Positions 9,136 through 17,738 of a stretch of DNA of 64,000 bases are shown here, piece by piece. The DNA lies in NCBI GenBank assembly GCA_965119745.1, contig OZ221973.1:2604001-2668000 (forward strand), read 5' to 3'. A program made the position numbers and the translations under genes. The first letter of the stretch is position 1. Every line of letters starts with the position of its first letter. Under the pieces are notes generated by a model. It ran no database searches and was not told where the DNA came from. It saw only the letters and a program-made list of their open reading frames with translations. This stretch comes from CAJFUR01 sp904420575 (GTDB lineage: Bacteria > Actinomycetota > Coriobacteriia > Coriobacteriales > Eggerthellaceae).

Positions 9136-9918
9136 ATGGTCTTCTATTTCAGCGGAACGGGGAACAGCCAGCTTGCGGCCGTACAGATTGCGGAGGCGAC
9201 GGGGGACGGGCTCGTGTCCGTCAACCGCCTGGTGAAGCTCGGGGAGCCGGGCTCGTTCCAATCGGAACGGCCACTCGTGTTCGTCGCGCCCACGTACTCG
9301 TGGCGTCTGCCCCGCGTGGTGGAGCAATGGATGGAGGCGGCGGAGTTCGCGGGCAACAAGGACGCCTACTTCGTTCTCACCTGCGGCGGGAGCGCGGGCA
9401 ACGCGGCGAAGTACGCGCGACGGCTGTGCGAGCGGAAGGGCCTCGCGTTCCGAGGGCTGGCCGAGGTGGCCATGCCGGAGAACTACCTGGCGCTCGGCCC
9501 CACGCCGGAGGCGGGCGAATGCCAGGCCATCATCGAGGCGGCGCGGCCGCGCATCGCTGCGCTGGCGGAACTGGTGCGCACGGGCGAGCCCTTCCCCGAC
9601 GAACCCCCTACGCTCGTGGGACGGCTGGAGAGCGGCCCCGTGAACCCGCTGTTCTACCGCTTCTACGTGCACGACGCAGGGTTCGCCGTGGGCGACGCGT
9701 GCATCTCGTGCGGGAAATGCGCGGCACGCTGTCCCCTGAACAACGTGGAGCTGGCCGACGGCAGGCCCGTGTGGAAAGGGAACTGCACCCATTGCATGGC
9801 CTGCATTGCGGGGTGCCCCGTCGAGGCCATCGAGTACAAGAGCGTGTCCGTGGGCCGCCATCGCCACTACGTGATGGACGACGCGCTGTGCTGGGACGAG
9901 GGAACGCCACGAGCGTAG
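9136..9918 (+). CDS. EFR1-type flavodoxin-ferredoxin fusion
   Basis: A 260-residue protein. The flavodoxin-like N-terminus carries the FMN phosphate loop FSGTGNS at residues 5-11. The C-terminus carries two [4Fe-4S] motifs (CISCGKCAARCP and CTHCMACIAGCP). This arrangement is the EFR1 ferrodoxin family of anaerobes, a cytoplasmic electron carrier. The start was chosen at MVFYFSGTG, with an AGGGAGGT site six bases upstream, over an earlier ATG at 9106. The divergent TetR gene lies 95 bases away and may regulate it. Confidence 0.85.
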   Translation: MVFYFSGTGNSQLAAVQIAEATGDGLVSVNRLVKLGEPGSFQSERPLVFVAPTYSWRLPRVVEQWMEAAEFAGNKDAYFVLTCGGSAGNAAKYARRLCERKGLAFRGLAEVAMPENYLALGPTPEAGECQAIIEAARPRIAALAELVRTGEPFPDEPPTLVGRLESGPVNPLFYRFYVHDAGFAVGDACISCGKCAARCPLNNVELADGRPVWKGNCTHCMACIAGCPVEAIEYKSVSVGRHRHYVMDDALCWDEGTPRA

Positions 9919-9976
9919 CGGAGAGACGGCCCGCCGCGCCGGGGGGGTCGGCCGGCGGTCCCGGCCGGCTAGGCTT

Positions 9977-11680
9977 CTACTTCCCCGCCACCAGGTCGGC
10001 GGCCATCTCGCGCAGCTTGAACTTCTGCACCTTCATGGACGGCGTCATGGGGAAGTCGTCCACGAAGAACACGCGCTTGGGCACCTTGTAGCGCGCGATG
10101 CGCGGGATGGCCCAGGCGCGCACGTCCTCCTCGGTCATGCCCTCGTGTCCCGGGCGCACCCTGACGAACGCGACCACGATCTCGCCCAAGCGTTCATCCG
10201 GCGCGCCCACCACCTGCGCGTCCAGCACGCCAGGCATGGTGAGCAAGAAGTTCTCCACCTCCAGCGGGTAGATGTTCTCGCCGCCGCGGATGATCATGTC
10301 CTTGATGCGCCCGGTCACGCGGTAGTAGCCGTCCTCGTCCACCGTGCCCAGGTCGCCCGAATGCAAATACCCGTCGGCGTCGATGGCCTCGGCCGTTTCC
10401 TCGGGCATCTTGTAGTAGCCCTTCATGACGTTGTAGCCCTTGCAGCACAGCTCGCCCGGCTCCCCCACGCCGCACACGTGGCCGTCGACCGGGTCGATGA
10501 CGCGCACGTCGACAGGCGGGTGCTTGCGGCCCACGGTCTCGCACTTGTGCTCGATGTCGTCGTCGGCGCTCGTCTGCGTGAACACGGGGCTCGTCTCGGT
10601 GAGGCCGTAGCAGATGGTGATCTCCTTCATGTACATCTTGTCCATGACCTCGCGCATGGTCTCGGGCGGGCAGGGGCTGCCGGCCATGATGCCCGTGCGC
10701 AGGCTGGTGAGGTCGAACGTGGCGAAGTCGGGGTGGTTCAGCTCGGCGATGAACATGGTGGGCACGCCGTAGACGCTGGTGGCGCGCTCCTTGTGGATGG
10801 CCTGCAGCACCAAGCCCGCGTCGAAGTCCTCCACGATGATCATGGTGGAGCGGTGCGTGAGGTTCGCCATGACGCCCAGCACGCAGCCGAAGCAGTGGAA
10901 GAACGGCACCGGCAGGGTCACGCGGTCCTCAGGGCCCAGCTTCTGGCCTTCGCCGATGTAGAAGCCGTTGTTCAGGATGTTGCGGTGCGTGAGCATGACG
11001 CCCTTCGGGAAGCCCGTGGTGCCCGAGGTGTACTGCATCATGACGACGCTGTTGTTGTCGAAGTGGGCCTCCGCTTCCGCCAGCGCGTCTTCCGGGACGT
11101 GCTGCCCCAGAAGCACCAGTTCGGGCACGCTGTAGAAGCCGCGGTGCTTCTCCGGCCCCATGTAGATGAGGTTCTTCAGGCACGGATAGTTCTCGGAGTC
11201 CAGGTAGCCGCGCTGCTGCGTGAGCGATTCCGGCACCAGGTCGCGGATGATCTGCAGGTAGTCCACGTCGCGGTAGGCGTCGATGACGCAGAGCGCCTTC
11301 ATGTCGGACTGCTTGAGCACGTAGTCCAGCTCGTGGCTCTTGTAGACGGGGTTCACCGTGACCATGACCACGCCGATCTTCGCCGTGGCGTACATGAACG
11401 TGAGCCAGTCGGGGATGTTGCGCGCCCACACGCCCAAGTGGTCGCCCGGGCGCATGCCGATGGCCAGAAGCCCGCGCGCCAGGTTGTCGGTGCGCTCGTC
11501 GAAGTCGCGGTACGTCCAGCGCAGCGCGCGGTCCGGGTAAACCACGAACTCGTGGTCGGGACCTGCCGCCACTTGGTCGCGGAAGTACGCGCCGATGGTC
11601 TTCTCGGAGTGCAGCGGATAGTCGGGCGAGCCGGGCACGGGGGCGGGCGTGGTGGCAGCGGTTTCGGCGGTCTCAGACAT
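9977..11680 (-). CDS. AMP-forming acyl-CoA synthetase
   Basis: A 567-residue adenylate-forming ligase. The ATP loop YTSGTTGFPKG, the YGLTETSP motif, the hinge region (GRIKDMIIRGGENIYP) and the C-terminal catalytic lysine (SMKVQKFK) are all present. It would activate a carboxylic acid to its CoA thioester; the sequence suggests medium- or long-chain fatty or aryl acids, not resolved further. The start at MSETAET has a purine-rich site (AAGAAG), and the longer open frame upstream is unlikely. Downstream of an XRE-cupin regulator, from which it is separated by repeat copy 2, so that regulator probably controls it. Confidence 0.87.
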   Translation of the reverse strand: MSETAETAATTPAPVPGSPDYPLHSEKTIGAYFRDQVAAGPDHEFVVYPDRALRWTYRDFDERTDNLARGLLAIGMRPGDHLGVWARNIPDWLTFMYATAKIGVVMVTVNPVYKSHELDYVLKQSDMKALCVIDAYRDVDYLQIIRDLVPESLTQQRGYLDSENYPCLKNLIYMGPEKHRGFYSVPELVLLGQHVPEDALAEAEAHFDNNSVVMMQYTSGTTGFPKGVMLTHRNILNNGFYIGEGQKLGPEDRVTLPVPFFHCFGCVLGVMANLTHRSTMIIVEDFDAGLVLQAIHKERATSVYGVPTMFIAELNHPDFATFDLTSLRTGIMAGSPCPPETMREVMDKMYMKEITICYGLTETSPVFTQTSADDDIEHKCETVGRKHPPVDVRVIDPVDGHVCGVGEPGELCCKGYNVMKGYYKMPEETAEAIDADGYLHSGDLGTVDEDGYYRVTGRIKDMIIRGGENIYPLEVENFLLTMPGVLDAQVVGAPDERLGEIVVAFVRVRPGHEGMTEEDVRAWAIPRIARYKVPKRVFFVDDFPMTPSMKVQKFKLREMAADLVAGK

Positions 11681-11745
11681 GCAGGTCACTTCTTTCTTGT
11701 CGCGCAGGTCCGACAAGGCCAGCGAAGCGGTTGGCCCTTGTCGCA

Positions 11746-11911
11746 CAGGTTGGCGTAGTAAGTCAGCGAGGGCGGCCGTGGTGCCCGAGATTCGTGGGAT
11801 CGCGGAGGCGAAGCGTATTTCGGTACGCGAGCCTCCGGGATCGTGCGAAGATCGGGTGCCACGGCCGGCCGCAGCGTCGAGTCTATACCCCGATCGTCAG
11901 ATCGGGGTATA
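11746..11911 (+). repeat. Structured intergenic element, copy 2
   Basis: Second copy, with the same opening block. The 7-bp stem is GCCGTGG (11775-11781) with CCACGGC (11859-11865), fully paired. The inner branch GAGGC/GCCTC and hairpin GCGTA/TACGC (loop TTTCGG) are perfect. The terminal hairpin has 12 bp, or 15 bp with flanks (11881-11914), loop GTCA. One arm is the coding end of the XRE-cupin gene and the TGA stop lies in the loop. It lies between that gene and the acyl-CoA synthetase gene. A further hairpin, GACAAGGCCA with TGGCCCTTGTC, separates it from the synthetase. Confidence 0.82.
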
Positions 11912-12484
11912 GACGACGGCCAGGAACTTGGCGTTCTGGCCTTCGTGGGCGCGCACCTGGTGCGGCACGATGGAGTCGTAGTAGATGCTTTCGCCGGGAT
12001 GCAGCACGTAGACTTCCTTGCCGTACTCTATCTCGATGCAGCCTTCCATGCCGAAGAGCCATTCCTCGCCTTCGTGCCCCACCAGCTCGTGGTCGGTCTC
12101 GCCGGTGGGCGTCACCGTGATGACGAAGGGGTCCATGTGGCGCGAGGGCCGCCCTGCGGCCAGGCTGAAGTAGCTCAGGTCGCCGCCGGACGTGGTCTCC
12201 AGGCTTTTCACCCGTTCGACCTCGGCCATCTGATCCGCGCTGATGTAGGCGGGCCCCAGGCTCTCGTCGTCGTCCAAAAGCGTGCCCAGCCGCACGCCCA
12301 GCGCGCGCGTGATCTTGATGAGGGGCGCCAGGGACGCAGGCACCTCGCCTGCTTCCAGCTCCTGGATGAGCGCCACGTCGCATCCGCAGCGGTCGGCCAG
12401 ATCCTGGCTCGTCAGATGGTGCGCCTCGCGCAGCGTGGTGATCTTGTTCCCTAGCCTGTTCTCGCCTGTCGCGTCTTCAGTCAT
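11897..12484 (-). CDS. XRE-family regulator with C-terminal cupin domain
   Basis: A 195-residue cytoplasmic regulator. A lambda-repressor-type helix-turn-helix fills about residues 15-65 (LREAHHLTSQDLADRCGCDV). A C-terminal cupin barrel covers residues 120-195 (HPGESIYYDSIVPHQVRAHE), the usual small-ligand sensor of this class. The start MTEDATGE has a GGAG site upstream; the frame stays open further upstream. It is co-directional with the acyl-CoA synthetase and is its likely regulator. The last five codons form one arm of the terminal hairpin of repeat copy 2. Confidence 0.85.
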   Translation of the reverse strand: MTEDATGENRLGNKITTLREAHHLTSQDLADRCGCDVALIQELEAGEVPASLAPLIKITRALGVRLGTLLDDDESLGPAYISADQMAEVERVKSLETTSGGDLSYFSLAAGRPSRHMDPFVITVTPTGETDHELVGHEGEEWLFGMEGCIEIEYGKEVYVLHPGESIYYDSIVPHQVRAHEGQNAKFLAVVYTPI

Positions 12485-12594
12485 GTTAGGCTCCGATGCT
12501 CCGTCGTGTCGAGGACGTCCGGCCTTGCCGGCTCGGGCGCGTCCTCCCCTCCTGCCTGTGGCTACCACCCATTATCCGCCGAAACGCGCGGTTT

Positions 12595-13638
12595 TCATAC
12601 CGCAAAACCGCCTGCGGAGGAATTGTCCAAGGAATTTGCGGCAACGTAGCGGCGCGGGCCGCCTTCCCCGTCCTCCCGCAGCAGCCGCCCGGTATCCACC
12701 AGATGGTTGAGGGCGCTCAGGCCCACGCCCACGATGCACCACCGTTGCGCGGCCGGGATGTCCTCCCAGCGCCCGTGCGGCACGTTCCACGTGACGCCCT
12801 TCACGACGTCGATGCCCGTCTGCCGCGGGCGTTTCCGCACCACGGACACCATCTCGTCCAGGCGCTGGCGGTGATGCTCGGCCAGCCACGCCATACGCTC
12901 CCCGAAGTCGCCGCGGATTTCGCCGTGCGAGACCAAGAGCGTCCCGCAGCGCAGGGCCCGCACCTTGTCCAGGCTGTCGAAGTACGCCTGCAGGCCGTCC
13001 TCGCCGTCCGGGAACAGCGCGATGCTGGGCGATATGACGAACAGCACGTGGTCGCCGCCGAACAGGATGCCGGCATCCGGCTGGAAGAGCGACAGGTGCC
13101 CCGGCGTGTGACCGGGCGTGGCGACCACCTGCAAGGCGAAGCGGCCTACGTGCAGCACGTCGCCGTCCTCCACGAACCGCACGTCGAACCGCCGGTCGTC
13201 GAACAGGTCCGGCCCCGTGGCGAAGCGCGACGCCTCCACGTATTCCTGCGCCTCGCCCACGCCGACGCCCTCCATGGCCAGCGTCCGCATCAAGGGCGCG
13301 CTGCCGCGCCCTTGATGAGCCCCATGCATCGCGTCGAGGTCGGTCTTGCTCGCGTAGACGGCCGACCCCGGCAGCGCCACGCGGTCGACGAGCCCGGCAT
13401 GGTCCAGGTGCAGGTGCGTGAGGAAGAAGCGCGCGTTCGCCTTGTCCACGCCAATCTCGCGCAGCGCCGTCTCCAGGGCGCAGGCGGCCTCGTCGGAAGG
13501 GGCGCCCGTGTCCACCACCAGCGCCTCGTCCCCGTCGCGCACCACGTAGCAGTTGGTGGACGACGTGCTGAGATTGGGAAAGGGCACCTCGACGAGGAAC
13601 ACGTCCGGCGCCGCGTTGATCTGCTTCCACTGTATCAT
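12595..13638 (-). CDS. Metallo-beta-lactamase-fold hydrolase
   Basis: A 347-residue cytoplasmic MBL-fold protein. The metal motif HLHLDHAG lies at about residue 97. The second site TPGHTPGHLSLF and a later VSHGEIRGDFGERM supply further ligands. A C-terminal helical domain follows, as in BaeB/LACTB2-type thioesterase-like hydrolases. It probably hydrolyses a thioester or other ester; the substrate is unknown. It stands alone upstream of the XRE-cupin and acyl-CoA synthetase genes on the same strand, so a joint acyl-CoA role is possible but not shown. Confidence 0.82.
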   Translation of the reverse strand: MIQWKQINAAPDVFLVEVPFPNLSTSSTNCYVVRDGDEALVVDTGAPSDEAACALETALREIGVDKANARFFLTHLHLDHAGLVDRVALPGSAVYASKTDLDAMHGAHQGRGSAPLMRTLAMEGVGVGEAQEYVEASRFATGPDLFDDRRFDVRFVEDGDVLHVGRFALQVVATPGHTPGHLSLFQPDAGILFGGDHVLFVISPSIALFPDGEDGLQAYFDSLDKVRALRCGTLLVSHGEIRGDFGERMAWLAEHHRQRLDEMVSVVRKRPRQTGIDVVKGVTWNVPHGRWEDIPAAQRWCIVGVGLSALNHLVDTGRLLREDGEGGPRRYVAANSLDNSSAGGFAV

Positions 13639-13800
13639 GAGTCCTTCGCAAGAAAAAGGGCATGCCGCCTTGGCATGCGCAGGTGTTTGGTTCCAGTGTA
13701 GTCCAAACGCCGCAGCCGATAAAGCGAAGCCGGGGCGCGCGCCCCTCCCCCGGCAGAATCAACACGAACGGCACGCCGCGGGCGACGGGTCGCAGACGTC

Positions 13801-13924
13801 GGGCCGCGAATGCCGCACAGACGTCAGGCTACGGCGCAGCGATCTCGGGCTCCGGGGCCGCGGACGCCGCGCAGGCGTCGGGCCGAGGACACGAACCTCG
13901 GGCCGCGGACGCCGCATGGGCGCC
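13801..13924 (+). repeat. Three 25-base GC-rich repeats upstream of lysR
   Basis: In the gene-less stretch 13639-13979, a 25-base unit starting GGGCCGCG occurs at 13801, 13855 and 13900 with a few changes. The spacing is irregular (54 and 45 bases), so it is not a CRISPR array. A TATAAT hexamer at 13950-13955 just downstream is a likely -10 box for the LysR gene, giving a very short leader. No good -35 box is visible. Confidence 0.5.
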
Positions 13925-13979
13925 GCATCGAAACGCCGGGAACGTCGGGTATAATGTGCGCGGGGAGCAAGGAGGGAAC

Positions 13980-14882
13980 ATGAGATTCGAGACCCTGCGG
14001 GAATTCATCATCGTCGCCAAGCACCTGAACATCACGAAGGCGGCCCAAGAGCTCTATCTTTCGCAGCCGTCGCTGAGCGGCCGCATAGCAGCGCTGGAGA
14101 AAGAGCTGGGCTATCTGCTGTTCGACCGTTCGCAGAACAAGCTGGCGCTCACGCCCGCCGGGTCGGTGCTGCTCGAATACGCGCAGCGCATAGCCGACCT
14201 GCACGACGAAGCGCTCGAAAAGGCGCAGGCCGCGGCGCGGCGCGTCCCCACCGTCAAGGTGGCCACCATCGAGCCTTCGTCGGTCTACTACGGCATGCTG
14301 CCCCGCAACGAAGCGTGCCCTTTCTCGTTCGTGGATCTGGACATCAACACGTCGGCGATCGACGCCTTGCTGAAAGGGACCATAGACGTCGCCATCGATT
14401 CGGACTATTCGGCCATCGACGAGCTGCGCGAGGAAGGGGAGCGCCTGGGCATCGCGTTCTTCAGGATAGGCATGGCCAACGCCACCCTCTCGGTCATGGC
14501 GCGCCATCCCCTGGCCCGCAAGGCGCGCCTTGCGCGCAGCGACCTTGCCGGCCAGACGATCGTCATCAACAGCGGGACCCATTTCGACCGCTGGAGCAGG
14601 ATGGTCCGCTGGATGCTGGGCGAGGACGTGAAGACGGGCTTCCGCATGAACCCGCTCGACACGATGAGCAACCTGTCGTTCACCGACTTCGGCGACTCCC
14701 TGTACATCTGCGGCAGCGAGTCCTGCCGCCCCCACCTCGCCCAGCGAAGCGACGTGGTGCTGTTCGACGAGATCGACGGCGAACCGCTGCTCTATCCCGT
14801 CGCGCTGGTGTGCCGCGCCCAGGACGTGCAGGACCCCGAAGGCCCCATCGCCCGGTTCGTCGAGCGGTTCCTGGGCGCGTGA
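13980..14882 (+). CDS. LysR-family transcriptional regulator
   Basis: A 300-residue LysR protein with a typical N-terminal winged helix (NITKAAQELYLSQPSLSGRI at about residues 16-36). A periplasmic-binding-protein-like effector domain follows. The ATG has a strong AAGGAGGG site, and an upstream in-frame extension was rejected because it runs through the GC-rich repeats. It converges on the Tat flavoprotein gene, 13 bases stop to stop. Regulation of that neighbour is possible but less typical than for a divergent pair. Confidence 0.85.
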   Translation: MRFETLREFIIVAKHLNITKAAQELYLSQPSLSGRIAALEKELGYLLFDRSQNKLALTPAGSVLLEYAQRIADLHDEALEKAQAAARRVPTVKVATIEPSSVYYGMLPRNEACPFSFVDLDINTSAIDALLKGTIDVAIDSDYSAIDELREEGERLGIAFFRIGMANATLSVMARHPLARKARLARSDLAGQTIVINSGTHFDRWSRMVRWMLGEDVKTGFRMNPLDTMSNLSFTDFGDSLYICGSESCRPHLAQRSDVVLFDEIDGEPLLYPVALVCRAQDVQDPEGPIARFVERFLGA

Positions 14883-14895
14883 GCATGCCGCCGGG

Positions 14896-16605
14896 TCAGT
14901 CCGCCGTGCCCGTGATGTGCTTGGCAGCCACGTAGGCCATGACGCTGCCTTGGCCGAGCGTCGCGCCGCCCGCCCAGTAGCCCGCCACGCCCGACGAGCA
15001 GTTGCCGGTGGCGTACAGCCCGCCGATGGGTTCGCCGTCGACGTCGAGCACCTGCGCGTTCTCGTTGATGTGCAGGCCGCCGCGCGTGCCGCCCATCATG
15101 CCCGGCACGTACCGGCAGCAATAGAACGGCGGCTGGTCCACCGTGCCCAGCACGCTCTGCGGCGCCGTGGCGCCGGGCAGCGTCATGAGCGCGCTCATCA
15201 TGGCCATGGTGTTCGCGCTGACCGCCTTCTCTCCCCGATGCCACACGGGATCGGCGCCCTGCGCGGCGTTCTCGTTGAACGCGGCGATTTCCGCCTGCAG
15301 CGCCTCCTTGTCGATGCCCATGCCGTCGGCCAGCTCCTCCAGCGTGTCGAACTTGAAAACGAATTCCGGCAGCGAGTCCGGCGTGGCGTAGCCGGGCAGC
15401 AGGAACGTACTCGTGTACGTGGAATCGCAGATCCAGTACCCGGGGATGTTCACGTACTCCATCGTGCCCGTGTCGTAGGTCCCGAACGCGCGGTTCATGG
15501 TGTCGTACATGGTGGACTCGTCGCAGAAGCGCCGGCCCTTGTGGTTCACCATCAGGCTGTGCGGGAACCCGCGCGGCGCGAACGCGTCGCTGCCGGCGTT
15601 GTCGTAGCGGAACGCCCCCGGCTGCCACTCCTTCTGCGTGTCGAAGTACGGGTTGCCGAACACGGTGTCCATGTAGGCCAGCTGGGCGCCCACCTTGGCC
15701 CCCATGCGCTGGGCGTCGCCCGTGTTGTTGACCGACCCGTTCGAGCGGTAGTACGGGAACGGCAGGTAGAAGCGGCGCATGTCCTCGTTGTGCTCGAAGC
15801 CGCCCGTGCCCAGGACGACGGCGCCGGCCTTGACCTTCGTGCCGTCCGAAAGCACCGCACCCGCCACGGCGCCGCCTTCGACGACCAGCGACTCGACCGA
15901 CGTTCCCATCACGAGCTCGATGTTGTCGTGCGCGCCGACGTACTCCCGGTAGACGGCCCATTGGTCGGGGGCCATCAGGTTCTTCCCCTCGGCGTCGAAC
16001 GGGTACCAGCTCCCGCGCCCGAACGCCTGGGGCAGCGACCCCGCATACAGCTCGTAATAGTCGCCGAACGCCTGGTTGATGTGGCCCCACTTCGACCAGC
16101 CATGCGTCTTGAGGACGAACTGGCAGAACTCGTCGGCGTTGTCGACGAACGCGGCCTGCACGTCCTCGTCCATGCGGCCGTCCGCCACCAGCTTCATGTA
16201 CTCGAGCACCTGCTCGCGCGTGTCCGCGATGCCCTCGTCCTCGTTGAAGCCGAGCAGTGCCAGCGCGTAGCCGCCGCCCGACGTGGCGGACGTGCCGCCG
16301 AACATGGCGGGGTCCTTCTCCACCAAAAGGATGGACCCCGACCCGAATTCCGAGCAGGCGATGGCCGCGTGGACGGCCGTGCCCGTGCCGGCGACGAGCA
16401 CGTCCACTTCCTTGTCCCATGCCTTCGCGTCGGTGCCGGCGGCCTGCTGCCCCGGTTGGGCGCCTTCGCCACCTTGCGGCGCACAACCCGCCAAAGCGCC
16501 CGCACCGAGGATGCCCAGACCCGCAACGGCTGCGCCCTTGAGCGCGTCGCGCCTGGTCAATCCCTTGAAGCTCTGCATCTGTCCCCGTTCGTTCCGCTGT
16601 GCCAT
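14896..16605 (-). CDS. Tat-exported fumarate-reductase-like flavoprotein, lipobox
   Basis: A 569-residue FAD-dependent oxidoreductase of the flavocytochrome-c/fumarate-reductase type. A Tat signal (TRRDALKG) ends in a lipobox (LAGC), so it is probably a surface lipoprotein. The dinucleotide site VLVAGTGTAVHAA lies at about residues 70-82 and the FAD-closing C-terminus reads GLYATGNCSSG. There are no heme-binding CxxCH motifs, unlike Shewanella flavocytochromes, so a separate electron donor is needed. In Eggerthellaceae such enzymes reduce enoate or related small electron acceptors; the substrate here is unknown. The start MAQRNE has an AAGGGAGGG site. A perfect palindrome TATGGCGCCATA lies 105 bases upstream. 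Confidence 0.83.
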   Translation of the reverse strand: MAQRNERGQMQSFKGLTRRDALKGAAVAGLGILGAGALAGCAPQGGEGAQPGQQAAGTDAKAWDKEVDVLVAGTGTAVHAAIACSEFGSGSILLVEKDPAMFGGTSATSGGGYALALLGFNEDEGIADTREQVLEYMKLVADGRMDEDVQAAFVDNADEFCQFVLKTHGWSKWGHINQAFGDYYELYAGSLPQAFGRGSWYPFDAEGKNLMAPDQWAVYREYVGAHDNIELVMGTSVESLVVEGGAVAGAVLSDGTKVKAGAVVLGTGGFEHNEDMRRFYLPFPYYRSNGSVNNTGDAQRMGAKVGAQLAYMDTVFGNPYFDTQKEWQPGAFRYDNAGSDAFAPRGFPHSLMVNHKGRRFCDESTMYDTMNRAFGTYDTGTMEYVNIPGYWICDSTYTSTFLLPGYATPDSLPEFVFKFDTLEELADGMGIDKEALQAEIAAFNENAAQGADPVWHRGEKAVSANTMAMMSALMTLPGATAPQSVLGTVDQPPFYCCRYVPGMMGGTRGGLHINENAQVLDVDGEPIGGLYATGNCSSGVAGYWAGGATLGQGSVMAYVAAKHITGTAD

Positions 16606-16730
16606 GTTTCGTTTCCCTCCCTTGGTCAGTTTGCCGAAACAAGGCCAGTATACGCAGCGGACGCGCGATACCGAAAATAGGAATGCCGAAGCCTGCCACT
16701 GAAAACGCCTATGGCGCCATAACGGAAAGC

Positions 16731-16821
16731 GGATGCCCTACGGCCGCGCGGGGGCGGTGGGTTGCGCGGCCGTGCCCGAAGAACCCTTCGCCGAGGGGAC
16801 GCCGAGCGGGCTGCGGCCTCG
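16731..16821 (-). pseudogene. Remnant of the 3' end of a membrane-protein gene
   Basis: This stretch matches the 3' end of the four-helix membrane protein gene at 17732-17822 without gaps: 64 of the first 80 bases agree. The minus-strand frame reads SPLGVPSAKGSSG to a final APARP and stop, mirroring RPLGVPAATGAAGG to APARP in the intact gene. No upstream part of such a gene remains, since the RelB-PIN pair begins eight bases away. It looks like half of an old duplication that the toxin-antitoxin cassette interrupted or split. Confidence 0.6.
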
Positions 16822-16828
16822 CCGCGAA

Positions 16829-17188
16829 TCATCGCAGGTGCTTGCCCATGGCCTTGTCGAAGGTGAGCACGCGTTCGCCAACCAGGACGTTGCGCGCCAC
16901 CAGCCAGCAGTCGACGAAATCGAGCCTGCTCATGGCATACATGCGCAGGGCGCTGCGCATGACGGGCTCGTCGAACACGAACAGGTCGTCCAGCAGGTTT
17001 TCCAACGCCGTGTCTATCTCGACGCGCGAAAGCCCGTACACGCCCGACAGCACGTACACCGTTTCGGCAAGCACGGGGACGTCCACCGTCGCGCCTTCGA
17101 GCACCGCCTCCTTCGCCCGCTCGGCTTGGTCCTCGACGTCCCACAGCAGATAGCGCAGGACGGCGTTCGCATCAAGCACCCAGGTCAT
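16829..17188 (-). CDS. PIN-domain toxin of a type II TA pair
   Basis: A 119-residue PIN-domain ribonuclease. The acidic active-site residues are in place: Asp in VLDANAVLRY near the N-terminus, Glu in LAETVYVLSG mid-protein, and Asp in DFVDCWLVA and TFDKAMG toward the end. It would cleave RNA when free of its antitoxin. The start MTWVLDANA was chosen; it overlaps the antitoxin gene by 17 bases, which fits translational coupling. Pairing a PIN toxin with a DinJ/RelB-like antitoxin, rather than a VapB type, is less common. Confidence 0.85.
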   Translation of the reverse strand: MTWVLDANAVLRYLLWDVEDQAERAKEAVLEGATVDVPVLAETVYVLSGVYGLSRVEIDTALENLLDDLFVFDEPVMRSALRMYAMSRLDFVDCWLVARNVLVGERVLTFDKAMGKHLR

Positions 17189-17468
17189 GCTTGGCCTCCG
17201 CCGCACGTTTCCAGGCGTCGGCCTCCGACGCGCGCAGTTCCGCATCCGCCTTGTGCGCGAGGATGCCGGCGGCATGCAGCCCGTCCCCCTGCACCCGGGA
17301 CTGGGGCGCCTTCTTCAGGGGGAAGGGAAACCCCTGCTTGTCGACGCTTTCCCGCACGAACACGCGCACCGCCTCGACCAGCGTGGTCCCCTCGTCGCGG
17401 AACACCGCTTCCGCGCGCGTTTTCAGGCTGCTCTCCATGCGCACCTGCAAGACCGCTTCCTTTGCCAT
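17172..17468 (-). CDS. RelB/DinJ-like antitoxin
   Basis: A 98-residue protein. Its first 50 residues are a ribbon-helix-helix of RelB/DinJ type (MAKEAVLQVRMESSLKTRAE, then VFRDEGTTLVEAVRVFVRES). The charged C-terminal half would wrap the PIN toxin encoded directly downstream. The gene pair overlaps. A palindrome covering the transcription start region suggests the usual self-repression by the complex. Confidence 0.85.
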   Translation of the reverse strand: MAKEAVLQVRMESSLKTRAEAVFRDEGTTLVEAVRVFVRESVDKQGFPFPLKKAPQSRVQGDGLHAAGILAHKADAELRASEADAWKRAAEAKHDLGA

Positions 17469-17499
17469 CGTCTTTCCCTTCGAAGCGAGCGATTCCCTG

Positions 17500-17521
17500 C
17501 AATGTACTACATTGTATTATA
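17500..17521 (-). promoter_or_regulatory. TA operon -10 box and overlapping operator
   Basis: On the minus strand a perfect TATAAT lies at 17521-17516. It is followed directly by a 15-base palindrome with arms CAATGTA and TACATTG around one central base (17514-17500). This is 32 bases before the antitoxin start codon and is the expected place for autoregulation by a ribbon-helix-helix antitoxin. No good -35 box is seen. Confidence 0.65.
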
Positions 17522-17574
17522 TCCAGGCGCGGAAGGAAACGGGGACGGAGCGGCTCTTGCCCTTCGGGCGAAAA

Positions 17575-17602
17575 GACGAAGCCGCTCGAGGGCGGCTTCG
17601 TC
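17575..17602 (-). terminator. Intrinsic terminator of the transhydroxylase-like operon
   Basis: An 11-bp stem (arms GACGAAGCCGC and GCGGCTTCGTC) with a 6-base loop. Read on the minus strand it is followed by TTTT. It lies downstream of the last gene of the operon running from 21882 to 17739. Confidence 0.65.
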
Positions 17603-17738
17603 GTGCGTGCGCATGCGGGCGGAAAGGCCCTCCCGCCTTGCCTGCGGCGAAGTTCCGGCAGCTTGGACGGGGACCGCACCGCACGCGGGCATCGATCGCC
17701 GCCGGTGCCGGCGGATGCCGCACGCACCGGCGGATGTC

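Noticed and set aside
13801..13924. Three 25-base repeats as a CRISPR array
   Set aside because: Spacing is irregular, the units are imperfect and no cas genes are present.
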